Assembly (NCBI RefSeq): GCF_009363535.1
Contig: NZ_CP045369.1
Location: forward strand, 3,049,001-3,113,000
DNA length: 64,000 nucleotides
Direction of reading: 5' to 3'
From: Microbulbifer sp. THAF38
Lineage (GTDB): Bacteria > Pseudomonadota > Gammaproteobacteria > Pseudomonadales > Cellvibrionaceae
Part shown: one piece after another, positions 8,919 to 16,468 of the stretch
Numbering within the stretch: the first letter of the stretch is position 1
Layout of the letters: every line of letters starts with the position of its first letter
Made by a program: the position numbers and the translations under genes
Notes under the pieces: generated by a model
What the model was told of the DNA's origin: nothing
Databases searched by the model: none
What the model saw: the letters and a program-made list of their open reading frames with translations, nothing else

Positions 8919-9926
8919 CTAATTTCCTAAAATGCGGTCGATTTCACTATTTACTGCGTGAGCTGTAAGACGGTTTTGAGCAGCCCGGTCACCCTTTGCC
9001 GCTAGTGTGCGGTCTCGCTTTATTGCGTCCGCGCGCTTCTGTGCAACCGTGCGGGGCTTACCCGCCGCCTTCTGCTTAATCGTGCGTTTTACTGTTTGGG
9101 GTTTAGGTTTAGGTTTGACTTGGGCCTGCTCGGCCTTCATCTGGTTAAGTAATGCGGAAATCACCCAGGGGCGGGTTTCGTTGGCTATTTCATCCTGGGG
9201 CACACCTTTCTCAACTGCGTACTTCAGCACCGAGTGATACAGCTCATTGCTCCAGTCTGAGTGCATTTCTTGCAGGGTTTCGACTGCCTCCTTGGCCTTG
9301 CGCTGATGGTCTGCCTTTCGCTGCTCCTCGGCCTGCCCCTTCAGTTTCTTGCGGGCTTCCTCAACCTGCTGAAAACCTTGAAGCGCAACTTTGTACTGCC
9401 CTTGCAGCTCCTGATACTTCGCCGGGTCATTGGCCTGCAGCTCTTGCCAGTTAACGCTGTCGAACTGAGCCAGCGGCCCTTTCAGTTGGTTTTCCAGGAA
9501 CTGCAAACCCTGGTCAAGCTGCTGGTATTTCTGGTCAGCCTGCTTTTGGGTGTCCGCGAGTTTTTGCTGCCTTTTGGAGTGGGTAGCTTGATAGTTTTTC
9601 TCGGCATCCCGCCAGGCCTTCACCTGGCTGAGAGATACTTTCTCGCCATCCACCTCGAAAGAGGGCTCGTCGGTTGATTCACTTTCGTCGCTGGTGTCTT
9701 CGCCCTCCTCCTCTGTTTCATTTTCTGTTTCGTCTTGCTCCTCTTCACTGTCCTGCTCCAAGGATTCGCCATCGGCTTCACCGATAGCTTCGGTTTCACT
9801 TCCATCTTCGGTCGCGATCTCTGAGGAGTCGCCAGCAGAAGTTTCAGATTCAGCTGCTTCAGTTGAATCACTGGATTCGCCCAACGCTTCGGAAAGAGCA
9901 GCATCGATTGCAGAATTTTCTAACAT
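8919..9926 (-). CDS. Capsid scaffolding protein, 335 aa
   Basis: The first 110 residues are extremely acidic (Glu/Asp/Ser). They are followed by a long Gln/Lys/Glu-rich coiled coil (about 110-225) and a strongly basic C-terminus (VKPKPKPQTVKRTIKQKAAG...). This acidic, coil, then basic layout, and the position between portal and capsid genes, is that of scaffolds that guide prohead assembly and leave before packaging. No protease motif is seen. It is 2 nt from the capsid gene. Confidence 0.8.
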   Translation of the reverse strand: MLENSAIDAALSEALGESSDSTEAAESETSAGDSSEIATEDGSETEAIGEADGESLEQDSEEEQDETENETEEEGEDTSDESESTDEPSFEVDGEKVSLSQVKAWRDAEKNYQATHSKRQQKLADTQKQADQKYQQLDQGLQFLENQLKGPLAQFDSVNWQELQANDPAKYQELQGQYKVALQGFQQVEEARKKLKGQAEEQRKADHQRKAKEAVETLQEMHSDWSNELYHSVLKYAVEKGVPQDEIANETRPWVISALLNQMKAEQAQVKPKPKPQTVKRTIKQKAAGKPRTVAQKRADAIKRDRTLAAKGDRAAQNRLTAHAVNSEIDRILGN

Positions 9927-9932
9927 GGCCGG

Positions 9933-10178
9933 TTATGCCTCTGTTGGTTGGTAGTAGCTGTTTAATTTTTCGGTGACGCGATGCAGTGCGCGGGATTGGC
10001 GATGCAGCTCCTCGCGCTGCTGCGGGTTTTCACAGTGGAGCCACTCGCTTTGGATATCGGCAACCACGTCCTTGACCGCCTGCTTAAAGGCCGGGCTATC
10101 CCAAAGCTGTTTGGATTGAGCCGAGCGCGCACGGGCTGACAGGCAGGTATTAGCAACCCGCTTAAGTAGTTTTTTCAT
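9933..10178 (-). CDS. Hypothetical phage protein, 81 aa, between portal and scaffold
   Basis: A small helical, basic protein (KKLLKRVANTCLSARARS...) with no recognised family. It has no membrane segment. Spacing is 4 nt after the portal stop and 6 nt before the scaffold gene, so it is cotranscribed with both. Possibly a head-assembly accessory; no function is assigned. Confidence 0.55.
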   Translation of the reverse strand: MKKLLKRVANTCLSARARSAQSKQLWDSPAFKQAVKDVVADIQSEWLHCENPQQREELHRQSRALHRVTEKLNSYYQPTEA

Positions 10179-10182
10179 GGGA

Positions 10183-12219
10183 TTAAATGCTTACGTTGCG
10201 GTCCTGCCGGCGCTCGAGGGCGAGCTCCAGCTCATCAATAGTTTGGTCGTGGGCTTCGGCGTCTTCAGCCAAGGACTGCTTGCGGTCACCAAGGGAGGCA
10301 TCGGTCATTTGTTTCTGGCGTTTCAGGTCCAGGTCTCCCAAGGCTTTCACTTTCCGTGTCTCTGCATCCTGGGCCTTGATACCAAGCTCCTGCTGGTTAA
10401 ACTGCTGCAGTACCGCCTGGAGCTGCTGGTTTTGCATTGTCATCTGCTGCAGCTGCTGCTGGGCCTGCATTAGCTGTTGCTGCAACTGTGCCGGGGTGCT
10501 GTTTGGGTCCGTCAGGAATTCCGGCGAAGGCTGGCCGGACAGCTTGAATATCTCGCGCAATACAGAGTATTTATTCTGCGGCGAGTAGATGGCCTGCAAT
10601 GAGGGGTCCATCTGTGCACCCTGAGTCAGCGAGTTATGCAGCACCATCAACGTGCGCGCGCGCATCTCGGCATCATCTGGGGTAAGGGCCGTGGTCACCT
10701 CCATATCAACACCCTCCCCCATTTCCTGTGGGTTGAGCTGCTGCCACTCGCCATCAACCTCAGCTAGCAGCCCCTCCTGGTCGTGCTCCAGGGCTAAGGT
10801 GTAAATCTCTTGGAATATCGGGATTAAAAACAGCTCGGCGTAACGCCTGGCCATGCCCATCATTCGCCGCATTGCTGCGCTGGTCATGCGGTTAATCATG
10901 TCATCGGCGTTTTGATTGCTGATAACGTCCTGATTGAGCCCGGAAGTTAAACGAGACACGCCGGCCCGGTGCTCTTTATCTTGGTTGAGCATCTCCAGGG
11001 CGGGCATAGTCAGCGGCGTTAACTGTGGGGCTGGGGTTGGCAATACGTGGTCGGTAACTGGACCGGTTGCTTCCTTCTTGAGCCAGTGAGTCGCACCAAC
11101 AGGGTTATCAATCCAGTCAGCAGGATTAACAAATGCACCTTGCCGAGCGATACGAGATTGATTATTGGAAATCAGCAGGTTGTCTACTATCTGCCGCTTA
11201 ATGGTCGCCTTGAGCTTTTGAATGTCGCCAATAATGTCGTACATGGACAGGCCGTCATATCGATGAGCTATCCGAAGTGCAGCCCAGCTGAAGTACGGCA
11301 TGCGCTGCACCTCTTCAACATCAAGAATGGTGTTGCCCACCTTAAAGACCTGATGCAGCTGTGCGATTCCCTTGCCCTCGTCATCCCACCAGATAAACAG
11401 CTCGTAAAGCTCCAGGGTTTCTTGCGAGGGCTCGCCAAGCAGGTCGTCGCCAGTCGTTACACCTTCGCGGGCCTGCTCTTCCATTTCATCCTGTGAGTCA
11501 CCGTCAGCAGTTAGGCCAGCAACTACTGTGGGGTCAAAGCCCATCTCAACCAGCTCGGAACGGGTAACCTCGCTCTTCTCCCCCCAGAAGCGGGCCTTGC
11601 TCGGTTCGGTGGCGTTCGGGTCTCGAACCACACGCTCAGGGGCAATAACCTCAACGACAACACGAGAGGCATCAACGGGAACTCTCAGCTCAGCATCAAT
11701 CAGGCCGGTGACCTCATCTTGCACCGCCTCGATAATCTCAGCCTCAGAGTTTTTCAACTGCTCATAAGCTTCAGGAGGGATTCCCTGCACCTGCTCGGTT
11801 TTATATTCAGTCTCCTCATTCCAATAGACTTTGGCCGTGCAGTTCTTGGCTAATAGCGCATCCTGGATTGAGTCGTGAAGGATGGAATAGCCAGAATTGT
11901 TTTTATTAAACACGCGATTGCAGTAACTGGTGCGCAGCTTTGCCTGCAGCACGTCATTCTGGTCTTGCGGGGTAAACTTTACTGTCTCCCGGTTGGAGCC
12001 GAACACCTCCAATAAAATCTCTTTGGCATCCTCCACCGCGTCGAATACATCACGGCTTACATAATCGGAACGCCCTTCGCGTTCATTGCCGAAGGGCTCG
12101 CCGTAGTAATATTTGTACGCCTGGGCACGGTCATCGGAATTGGTGGAATCGTCATCGCCTTCTGATAGCTGAATGCACTGCTCAGCCAGCTTCAGAATTT
12201 CGCCTTTAGTTTTTGCCAT
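10183..12219 (-). CDS. Portal protein, 678 aa
   Basis: A large protein in the usual portal position after terminase. Visible portal-type features are the N-terminal YYYGEPFGNEREGRSDYVSRDVFDAVEDAKE, the central ...MLNQDKEHRAGVSRLTSGLNQD segment, and a long Gln-rich C-terminal coil (LQQQLMQAQQQLQQMTMQNQQLQ at about 580-605) that may form the barrel or crown. The portal is the dodecameric DNA entry ring at one capsid vertex. Its ATG overlaps the terminase stop. Confidence 0.88.
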   Translation of the reverse strand: MAKTKGEILKLAEQCIQLSEGDDDSTNSDDRAQAYKYYYGEPFGNEREGRSDYVSRDVFDAVEDAKEILLEVFGSNRETVKFTPQDQNDVLQAKLRTSYCNRVFNKNNSGYSILHDSIQDALLAKNCTAKVYWNEETEYKTEQVQGIPPEAYEQLKNSEAEIIEAVQDEVTGLIDAELRVPVDASRVVVEVIAPERVVRDPNATEPSKARFWGEKSEVTRSELVEMGFDPTVVAGLTADGDSQDEMEEQAREGVTTGDDLLGEPSQETLELYELFIWWDDEGKGIAQLHQVFKVGNTILDVEEVQRMPYFSWAALRIAHRYDGLSMYDIIGDIQKLKATIKRQIVDNLLISNNQSRIARQGAFVNPADWIDNPVGATHWLKKEATGPVTDHVLPTPAPQLTPLTMPALEMLNQDKEHRAGVSRLTSGLNQDVISNQNADDMINRMTSAAMRRMMGMARRYAELFLIPIFQEIYTLALEHDQEGLLAEVDGEWQQLNPQEMGEGVDMEVTTALTPDDAEMRARTLMVLHNSLTQGAQMDPSLQAIYSPQNKYSVLREIFKLSGQPSPEFLTDPNSTPAQLQQQLMQAQQQLQQMTMQNQQLQAVLQQFNQQELGIKAQDAETRKVKALGDLDLKRQKQMTDASLGDRKQSLAEDAEAHDQTIDELELALERRQDRNVSI

Positions 12220-13655
12220 CAGTAACGGATTCCAGGGTTGGAGCGTGAGTAGTCGAAGTTATCGGCACCGCTGCGAGTCTCGCCAAACCTGGCAACACTG
12301 AGCGCGGAGTACCTGAAGCCATCCATAAAGTCATCATCAATCTTGACGATTCGCCCGTTCTTACGATGGTATTTTCTGAACTCATCCCAGAACGGTTTGA
12401 CCGTTGAGAACACCTTGAGACGCCCGGTGCACATCCTTTGGTAAAGCTCTTGAATTCCAGGCTCTACAAAGTTGGTGCCGTCTTCGTTGGTGAACTTGAT
12501 GTGCATGTTCACATTGAGTTGGCGGTATTGGTCGGCCATGGTTTGGCCTGAGCCCTTCTCAACACTGTCCCCATCATGGGGATATATCACCGGGATATAG
12601 TCACCACGAGAGTTAATTGCAGCCGCATGGATTGCAGGAACCTCGCCGCTCTTTGCGTATCCATCGAAGACGTAAATTATGTCCGCGTCCGCATCGTATG
12701 CAGTCCAACAAACTGCTGTGTCATGAGAAAAACCGAAATCAATGGCCGCGCACTTCTTCCAGTGGGGCGGCAGCTCAATCGGGTCGATTTTTATTGAGTC
12801 TTCCGATACCGGGTAAACCATCCCTTCACCCAGGAGAGGAATACCTTTTGTTCTCATATCTCGCTGGTAGGGAGGGAATGCCGCAAGCAGCTGCTCTTTG
12901 GTGGAATCATCAAGGTGCGGGGCATCATCCCAGGTCACGGTCTGCAAATACTGTCCCTTCTGGCGGTCTTCCATAAACTGAGTCACCAAGTCGGTCATAC
13001 CATTTTCAGGGGTGAAAGTGAGTGAGGCCCAGCCGCCTTTGTTGCGGTTACCTGTTGCAGTCCTGGTTAGTGTTTGCGGATATATTTCCGAGTCTTTAGG
13101 CTCTTCATCAATCCACCCATAATCGACTGATGCGCCCATTAGGACATGTTGGCCTTGGGCGTATGCCTTGAGGCTGATTTGCGAATAGTTCACCACGTCA
13201 CCGCCGGCACCGTGACGCACATAAATATCCTTGGCCAAGCGCGGAGTCCCCATCGCTGGCACAACCTCATGAATCAGGTCTTTGTGAACCAGCCCGGTGC
13301 CGTCGAACTGCCCACCGTAATAATTACCGAACAGTTCTTTCTGCATCACATCACGAATCTGCTCGCCGGTGACGCCTAGCCCCCAGGTGTAAGGGGCATA
13401 ATTAAAAGTGATTCCCGGCCACCAATCTGGGTACTCACCAATTAGATGGCTTGCGACTTGGTAGGCTTCAGATGCGGTCTTTCCCACCCTATTCGCTGCC
13501 ATAAGTAGGCACTGCTTATGGGCTTGAAAAGCGCCATACCACTGCAGCTGCCAGTCATACGGCTTAAAGTAATGCCGCTTGTTGTATTTCTTATGCTCCT
13601 TGACCGTCTGCAGGGCTTGAGCCAGTCGTATTGTCTCCGCTGGGGTCAATTCCAT
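12219..13655 (-). CDS. terL: Terminase large subunit, 478 aa
   Basis: The packaging motor ATPase and nuclease. The Walker A-type loop is AANRVGKT (53-60) and the Walker B region is YGWIDEEP (179-186). The nuclease begins with AAIDFGFS (303-310), and a late acidic cluster DDDFMDGFRYS near residue 445 supplies the third metal ligand. It binds DNA through the small subunit and docks on the portal. The start overlaps the small-subunit gene by 65 nt in another frame, which is common for terS/terL pairs. Confidence 0.92.
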   Translation of the reverse strand: MELTPAETIRLAQALQTVKEHKKYNKRHYFKPYDWQLQWYGAFQAHKQCLLMAANRVGKTASEAYQVASHLIGEYPDWWPGITFNYAPYTWGLGVTGEQIRDVMQKELFGNYYGGQFDGTGLVHKDLIHEVVPAMGTPRLAKDIYVRHGAGGDVVNYSQISLKAYAQGQHVLMGASVDYGWIDEEPKDSEIYPQTLTRTATGNRNKGGWASLTFTPENGMTDLVTQFMEDRQKGQYLQTVTWDDAPHLDDSTKEQLLAAFPPYQRDMRTKGIPLLGEGMVYPVSEDSIKIDPIELPPHWKKCAAIDFGFSHDTAVCWTAYDADADIIYVFDGYAKSGEVPAIHAAAINSRGDYIPVIYPHDGDSVEKGSGQTMADQYRQLNVNMHIKFTNEDGTNFVEPGIQELYQRMCTGRLKVFSTVKPFWDEFRKYHRKNGRIVKIDDDFMDGFRYSALSVARFGETRSGADNFDYSRSNPGIRY

Positions 13656-14106
13656 GCTCCTGCAAAATCGCGTTGGCTTGGTCGATGGTCATGCTTATGC
13701 CGCCGCTGTGTTCGGTCTTCTGGTCAATGTCGAGCTTCTGCCCGTATTTCTTGGGCTTGAGCTTTTCCATTAGCCATTTGCGTGTATCAACTCGAAGGCG
13801 AGAGCGCTGGATGTTCTCGGGGTTAAGTGATTCCTCTACTGAGCCATCTCTTGTCTGCCGGTCCATGTAATCATTGGAGCTATCGTCAGCTATCTCCAGC
13901 AGCTCCTCGGCCATAACGAAAGTCGAAACCTCTTTCGCCTGTGCGTACTGGTCGCAAAACTCTGAGTTAGTAGCCAACCAACGTATTACTGTGGACTTGT
14001 CCGGCATGCCTTCCTGAACACATACCTCACGCAGACTGAGACCTTCTGAGAGCAATATGCAGATAGTGTCAGCAAGCTCTTGGGTATACAGGGTTGGCCT
14101 AGCCAT
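13591..14106 (-). CDS. terS: Terminase small subunit, 171 aa
   Basis: The N-terminal helix-turn-helix (YTQELADTICILLSEGLSLREVCVQEGMPDKSTVIRWL) should recognise the packaging site. A charged oligomerisation region follows (about 60-130), including RQTRDGSVEESLN and RLRVDTRKWLMEKLKPKKYG, typical of terS proteins. The C-terminal tail overlaps the start of terL by 65 nt. Together they form the packaging complex. Confidence 0.85.
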   Translation of the reverse strand: MARPTLYTQELADTICILLSEGLSLREVCVQEGMPDKSTVIRWLATNSEFCDQYAQAKEVSTFVMAEELLEIADDSSNDYMDRQTRDGSVEESLNPENIQRSRLRVDTRKWLMEKLKPKKYGQKLDIDQKTEHSGGISMTIDQANAILQEHGIDPSGDNTTGSSPADGQGA

Positions 14107-14108
14107 GG

Positions 14109-14348
14109 TTACTTATCCAAAATGCTTATGTGGCCATCGTCATAATCATTTAGCCACTGACGTTGCCATACGGTGGGAACGCCGTTCACGTTGAATGTGA
14201 CAGTCTCCTTATCGGACGCTATCACTCTGAGGCGTTGGGCCTCTATGTTGACCAGAGTTCCCGGTTTAAATGGGTCGGGCCTGCCCTTGAAAAAGGTTTT
14301 GAGGAAGCCCTGCTTTTCAGTTTCCTTTGGCGACTTTCTACTTCTCAC
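14109..14348 (-). CDS. Hypothetical phage protein, 79 aa
   Basis: A GTG start with GGAG about 10 nt upstream. It is a basic protein (MRSRKSPKETEKQG) followed by an SH3-like small beta segment (GTLVNIEAQRLRVIASDKETVTFNVNG). It overlaps the holin stop by 11 nt and ends 2 nt before the terS start, bridging lysis and packaging cassettes. No signal peptide or lipobox, so a spanin role is not supported. Confidence 0.55.
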   Translation of the reverse strand: MRSRKSPKETEKQGFLKTFFKGRPDPFKPGTLVNIEAQRLRVIASDKETVTFNVNGVPTVWQRQWLNDYDDGHISILDK

Positions 14349-14556
14349 TGTTCTGACTCTCCTTGTGCTGCTCTTTCATAAGCTTGTGCCGCTGGTGGGA
14401 GTAATACCAATTCACTGCCAGGCCTAACGCAGCTATCACTACACCAACAAGACCAAGCCAATTATCAGCAAGCCAACCGGCGAAAGTGCCCGCACCTACA
14501 GCGGTGATATAACTGGCCTTATCCGGTATTTCCCGCATTGCGTCGTGTAGGGTCAT
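14338..14556 (-). CDS. Putative class II holin, 72 aa
   Basis: The start is chosen at ATG 14556 because it forms an ATGA overlap with the stop of the upstream membrane gene; a longer reading frame has no support. The protein has MTLHDAMREIPDKASY, then two hydrophobic stretches (about 17-30 and 32-46) ending in the aromatic WYYSH, and a very charged tail (KLMKEQHKESQNSEK). This size, two-segment topology and charged C-terminus fit small phage holins that open the inner membrane for the endolysin. It sits directly after a second holin candidate. Confidence 0.7.
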   Translation of the reverse strand: MTLHDAMREIPDKASYITAVGAGTFAGWLADNWLGLVGVVIAALGLAVNWYYSHQRHKLMKEQHKESQNSEK

Positions 14557-15062
14557 TGTTTCACCAGCGCGTGAGTCTTTTCTTTGCTGCCCTGGCTGGA
14601 ACCAAACCAAAAGGACATGATTCGAGGTACTTCCCCAGTCATAACCCCCAGCATTAAGACGCACATATCACGAAGCTCTGGGCCTAGGGTTACCTCTCCA
14701 CTGAATAGGGCAAACAGAAGAGCAAAGTAGCCACCAATGAATGCAACAGATAAGGCCATCTGAGCGGCAAGCCCACTCTTGACCCCCATATCCCGTGCAC
14801 TCTTCCTGTCGTCAACCTCAAGGGCATATACATCAATGTCGAGTTCACGCATTCTCAGCTTGAAATCATTATCAAGTGCTCGGAGCTCAACTAATTTTTC
14901 AGGGCTGGCATTTAACACAAGCTCGGCAATATCTTGCTCTTGGGCTTCGCTGTCACCAAGGAAGTGTTCGGCAAGGAATTTGACTGCCGTTCCAGCAACA
15001 GGACTACCCAGGGCGGCGCCCAGTGTGGGGGCCACACTTTTAACAATGGCTTTCCAATTCAT
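14553..15062 (-). CDS. Holin of the 3TM/GTA-release type, 169 aa
   Basis: ATG at 15062 is preceded by GGAG at 6-nt spacing and forms a TGATG overlap with the peptidase stop, so it is preferred to a GTG four codons earlier. The first half is soluble (APTLGAALGSPVAGTAVKFLAEHFLG, then DRKSARD). The second half holds two or three membrane segments (GLAAQMALSVAFIGGYF..., DMCVLMLGVMTGEVP). The SARD motif before the first membrane segment is seen in the 3TM holin family linked to gene-transfer-agent release. It probably acts with the adjacent peptidase and small holin. Confidence 0.68.
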   Translation of the reverse strand: MNWKAIVKSVAPTLGAALGSPVAGTAVKFLAEHFLGDSEAQEQDIAELVLNASPEKLVELRALDNDFKLRMRELDIDVYALEVDDRKSARDMGVKSGLAAQMALSVAFIGGYFALLFALFSGEVTLGPELRDMCVLMLGVMTGEVPRIMSFWFGSSQGSKEKTHALVKQ

Positions 15063-15439
15063 CAGTAGCTCCACACTGTGGGGCGGGTGCGCTCGCCGGG
15101 TATTGATTCGAGGTCATCCAGGTGAAGGAATCGCCCTTTGAATGCCCCCTTCTGTTTTACCCCTATACCGGTGAAGCCTTCCTCCTGGGCTATTTGGATT
15201 AACCGATAGGCCCTGCCTGACGCCACCTGCACATCAATAGCCTGCCCAGTGGCATGGGTCATGGTGGCATTCAGTCGGGCATTATGTGCTGGGCAGCGGT
15301 AACCGGAATTGATGACCATTGGCTTGCCAAAGCGCTCCCTGACTCTAATCAGGCGTTTTAGCGTTTCATCTTTAAAATGATTTTTGCCACAGCAACGACA
15401 GGCCAATTCCGACTCTGTGAAGTAGTCGTTTTGGAACAT
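15062..15439 (-). CDS. Peptidase M15-type endolysin, 125 aa
   Basis: The protein starts MFQNDYFTESELACRCCGKNHFK and continues VINSGYRCPAHNARL, HATGQAIDVQVASG and FLHLDD. These are the M15 D-Ala-D-Ala peptidase elements: His/Asp zinc ligands in the SGYRCPxHN...A.G.AIDV block and a late HLD. It would cut peptidoglycan cross-links at lysis. The start at 15439 is used because the longer frame would run through the terminator at 15461-15487. Compact length matches phage members. The TGATG junction couples it to the holin. Confidence 0.82.
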   Translation of the reverse strand: MFQNDYFTESELACRCCGKNHFKDETLKRLIRVRERFGKPMVINSGYRCPAHNARLNATMTHATGQAIDVQVASGRAYRLIQIAQEEGFTGIGVKQKGAFKGRFLHLDDLESIPGERTRPTVWSY

Positions 15440-15460
15440 GGGAGTCTCAAATTTCAGGCA

Positions 15461-15487
15461 TAAAAAAACCGGCGGGGGAGCCGGTTT
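15461..15487 (-). terminator. Intrinsic terminator in front of lysis genes (tR'-like)
   Basis: The minus-strand transcript makes AAACCGGC, a six-base loop, GCCGGTTT, then a run of U. It lies 40-65 nt downstream of the strong promoter at 15534-15563 and just upstream of the endolysin start. That placement matches a Q-controlled late terminator. Confidence 0.85.
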
Positions 15488-15533
15488 AAAAAGGATGAAC
15501 GGTCGCCGCATTAAAACCTCAGCAGCTTTACAC

Positions 15534-15563
15534 ATGTTAGCGTGTACACGTGTACACTGTCAA
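15534..15563 (-). promoter_or_regulatory. Strong late promoter candidate (pR'-like)
   Basis: Minus strand -35 TTGACA (15558-15563) and -10 TAACAT (15534-15539) with an 18-bp spacer. The -35 lies inside the LexA-type box, and the spacer is filled by a 16-bp perfect palindrome. It fires toward the terminator and lysis genes. Confidence 0.7.
15542..15557. promoter_or_regulatory. 16-bp perfect palindrome, operator candidate
   Basis: GTGTACACGTGTACAC reads the same on both strands and fills the spacer of the late promoter. It overlaps the LexA-type box at one base. A 7-1-7 inverted repeat, AATACAG-C-CTGTATT, follows at 15566-15580. A protein bound here would block the promoter. Which protein binds is unknown. 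Confidence 0.6.
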
Positions 15564-15572
15564 TTAATACAG
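15557..15572. promoter_or_regulatory. LexA/SOS-type box
   Basis: CTGTCAATTAATACAG fits the gammaproteobacterial LexA pattern CTGT-N8-ACAG exactly, with an AT-rich centre. It covers the -35 of the late promoter. LexA would repress, and DNA damage would release it, tying lysis to SOS. The match is by eye; binding is not shown. Confidence 0.6.
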
Positions 15573-15589
15573 CCTGTATTTAAAGCCAG

Positions 15590-15976
15590 TTATGCGGCAT
15601 TTTGTGCCAACACAAACGCTTCTATAGTCCCCTCTATTACTCGGCACATATTTATCACCCAGCTTTTACTCTGTCCTGCCTTCCTACACACATCAGGCAT
15701 TTCCCATTGGTAATAATATCGAAGCCAGAAAATCATGCCTTCAAGCTGCGCCTTCTTTTGGTCTCTCCGTTTGCGTACCACATTTAGATATGCAAGCACG
15801 GCCGCATCTGTCATCTCTGCCCTCTGCTCATTTATCGGCTCTGGGCTCTCTCTATTCCCTGATACCATTTCCCGACTAAAAGCAGACATCCGGGGCCAGG
15901 ATACAGAATCCCCTGCTCTCTCTGGATAGGCCCGGGACCACTCCCACAATAAGTCACGTATTGCTATTTCTGACAT
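15590..15976 (-). CDS. Antiterminator Q-like late regulator, 128 aa
   Basis: Layout follows the phage antitermination-Q family (PF06530 type): N-terminal helix RDLLWEWSRAYPERAGDSVSWP, a second helix MTDAAVLAYLNVVRKRRDQK, then an HTH-like C-terminus (YYYQWEMPDVCRKAGQSKSWVINMCRVIEGTIEAFVL). Q proteins let RNA polymerase from pR' read through terminators into lysis and virion genes. A matching promoter and terminator lie directly downstream. Good SD (GGGGA). The family call rests on layout and context. Confidence 0.65.
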   Translation of the reverse strand: MSEIAIRDLLWEWSRAYPERAGDSVSWPRMSAFSREMVSGNRESPEPINEQRAEMTDAAVLAYLNVVRKRRDQKKAQLEGMIFWLRYYYQWEMPDVCRKAGQSKSWVINMCRVIEGTIEAFVLAQNAA

Positions 15977-15986
15977 TGGCTTCCCC

Positions 15987-16466
15987 TTAATTAAGCGCCC
16001 TTGTTACCCGCCGCACCTTCGCCTCAAACTCAGCCAGAGAACCGTTGTTCTCTATGACAATATCGGCATGGTCTGGGCGCACGGTGATTGAGTCTGGGGA
16101 TTCGTTAGGCAGACGGTCACCAGCATCCACCCAGATAGCCAGGTCAAATAATCCCGCCTCTTTAGCTGCTAGAAATTCATGCTTGCAGCGGATGCCGCAA
16201 TAGATGTCGTATTTACTAAATATTTCCCGAGCAAGTCGCGCTTTATCTGGGGTGTTGTATTCCTTAATCAGCTCGTGCCAATCTGCTCGATGGTTGGCGC
16301 GGTCCTCATAGCACTCATCAACATTTCTATATCCATATGTTGAAGCTAGAGCGGGAAAAACTATTGGTTCAGCAGCAAATCTTGATGATGATACGTAGTC
16401 GATGCCCGACTCTTCGCAGAACGTATCTTTGCCGTGACGGCCATTACCCATAACCATTAATTTCAC
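15987..16466 (-). CDS. P-loop (deoxy)nucleotide monophosphate kinase-like protein, 159 aa
   Basis: GTG start at 16466 with GGAGAG at good spacing. The P-loop GNGRHGKDT (residues 7-15) lies at the N-terminus. A central HELIKEYNTPDKARLAREIF and a later IWVDAGDRLPNESPDSIT...HADIVIENNG follow, as in phage dNMP kinase-like proteins and small adenylate-kinase-fold enzymes. It would phosphorylate dNMPs for replication; substrate unknown. It ends 10 nt before the Q-like gene. Confidence 0.65.
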   Translation of the reverse strand: MKLMVMGNGRHGKDTFCEESGIDYVSSSRFAAEPIVFPALASTYGYRNVDECYEDRANHRADWHELIKEYNTPDKARLAREIFSKYDIYCGIRCKHEFLAAKEAGLFDLAIWVDAGDRLPNESPDSITVRPDHADIVIENNGSLAEFEAKVRRVTRALN

Positions 16467-16468
16467 GT

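Noticed and set aside
9261-9677. Hydrophobic plus-strand frame opposite the scaffold gene
   Set aside because: It is the antisense of a Glu/Gln/Lys-rich coiled coil, which gives Leu/Phe-rich shadows.
14557-14664. 36-residue N-terminal extension of the small holin
   Set aside because: It runs inside the other holin gene; the ATGA start is better.
15440-15535. 32-residue N-terminal extension of the endolysin
   Set aside because: It crosses the terminator stem and would be hydrophobic junk.
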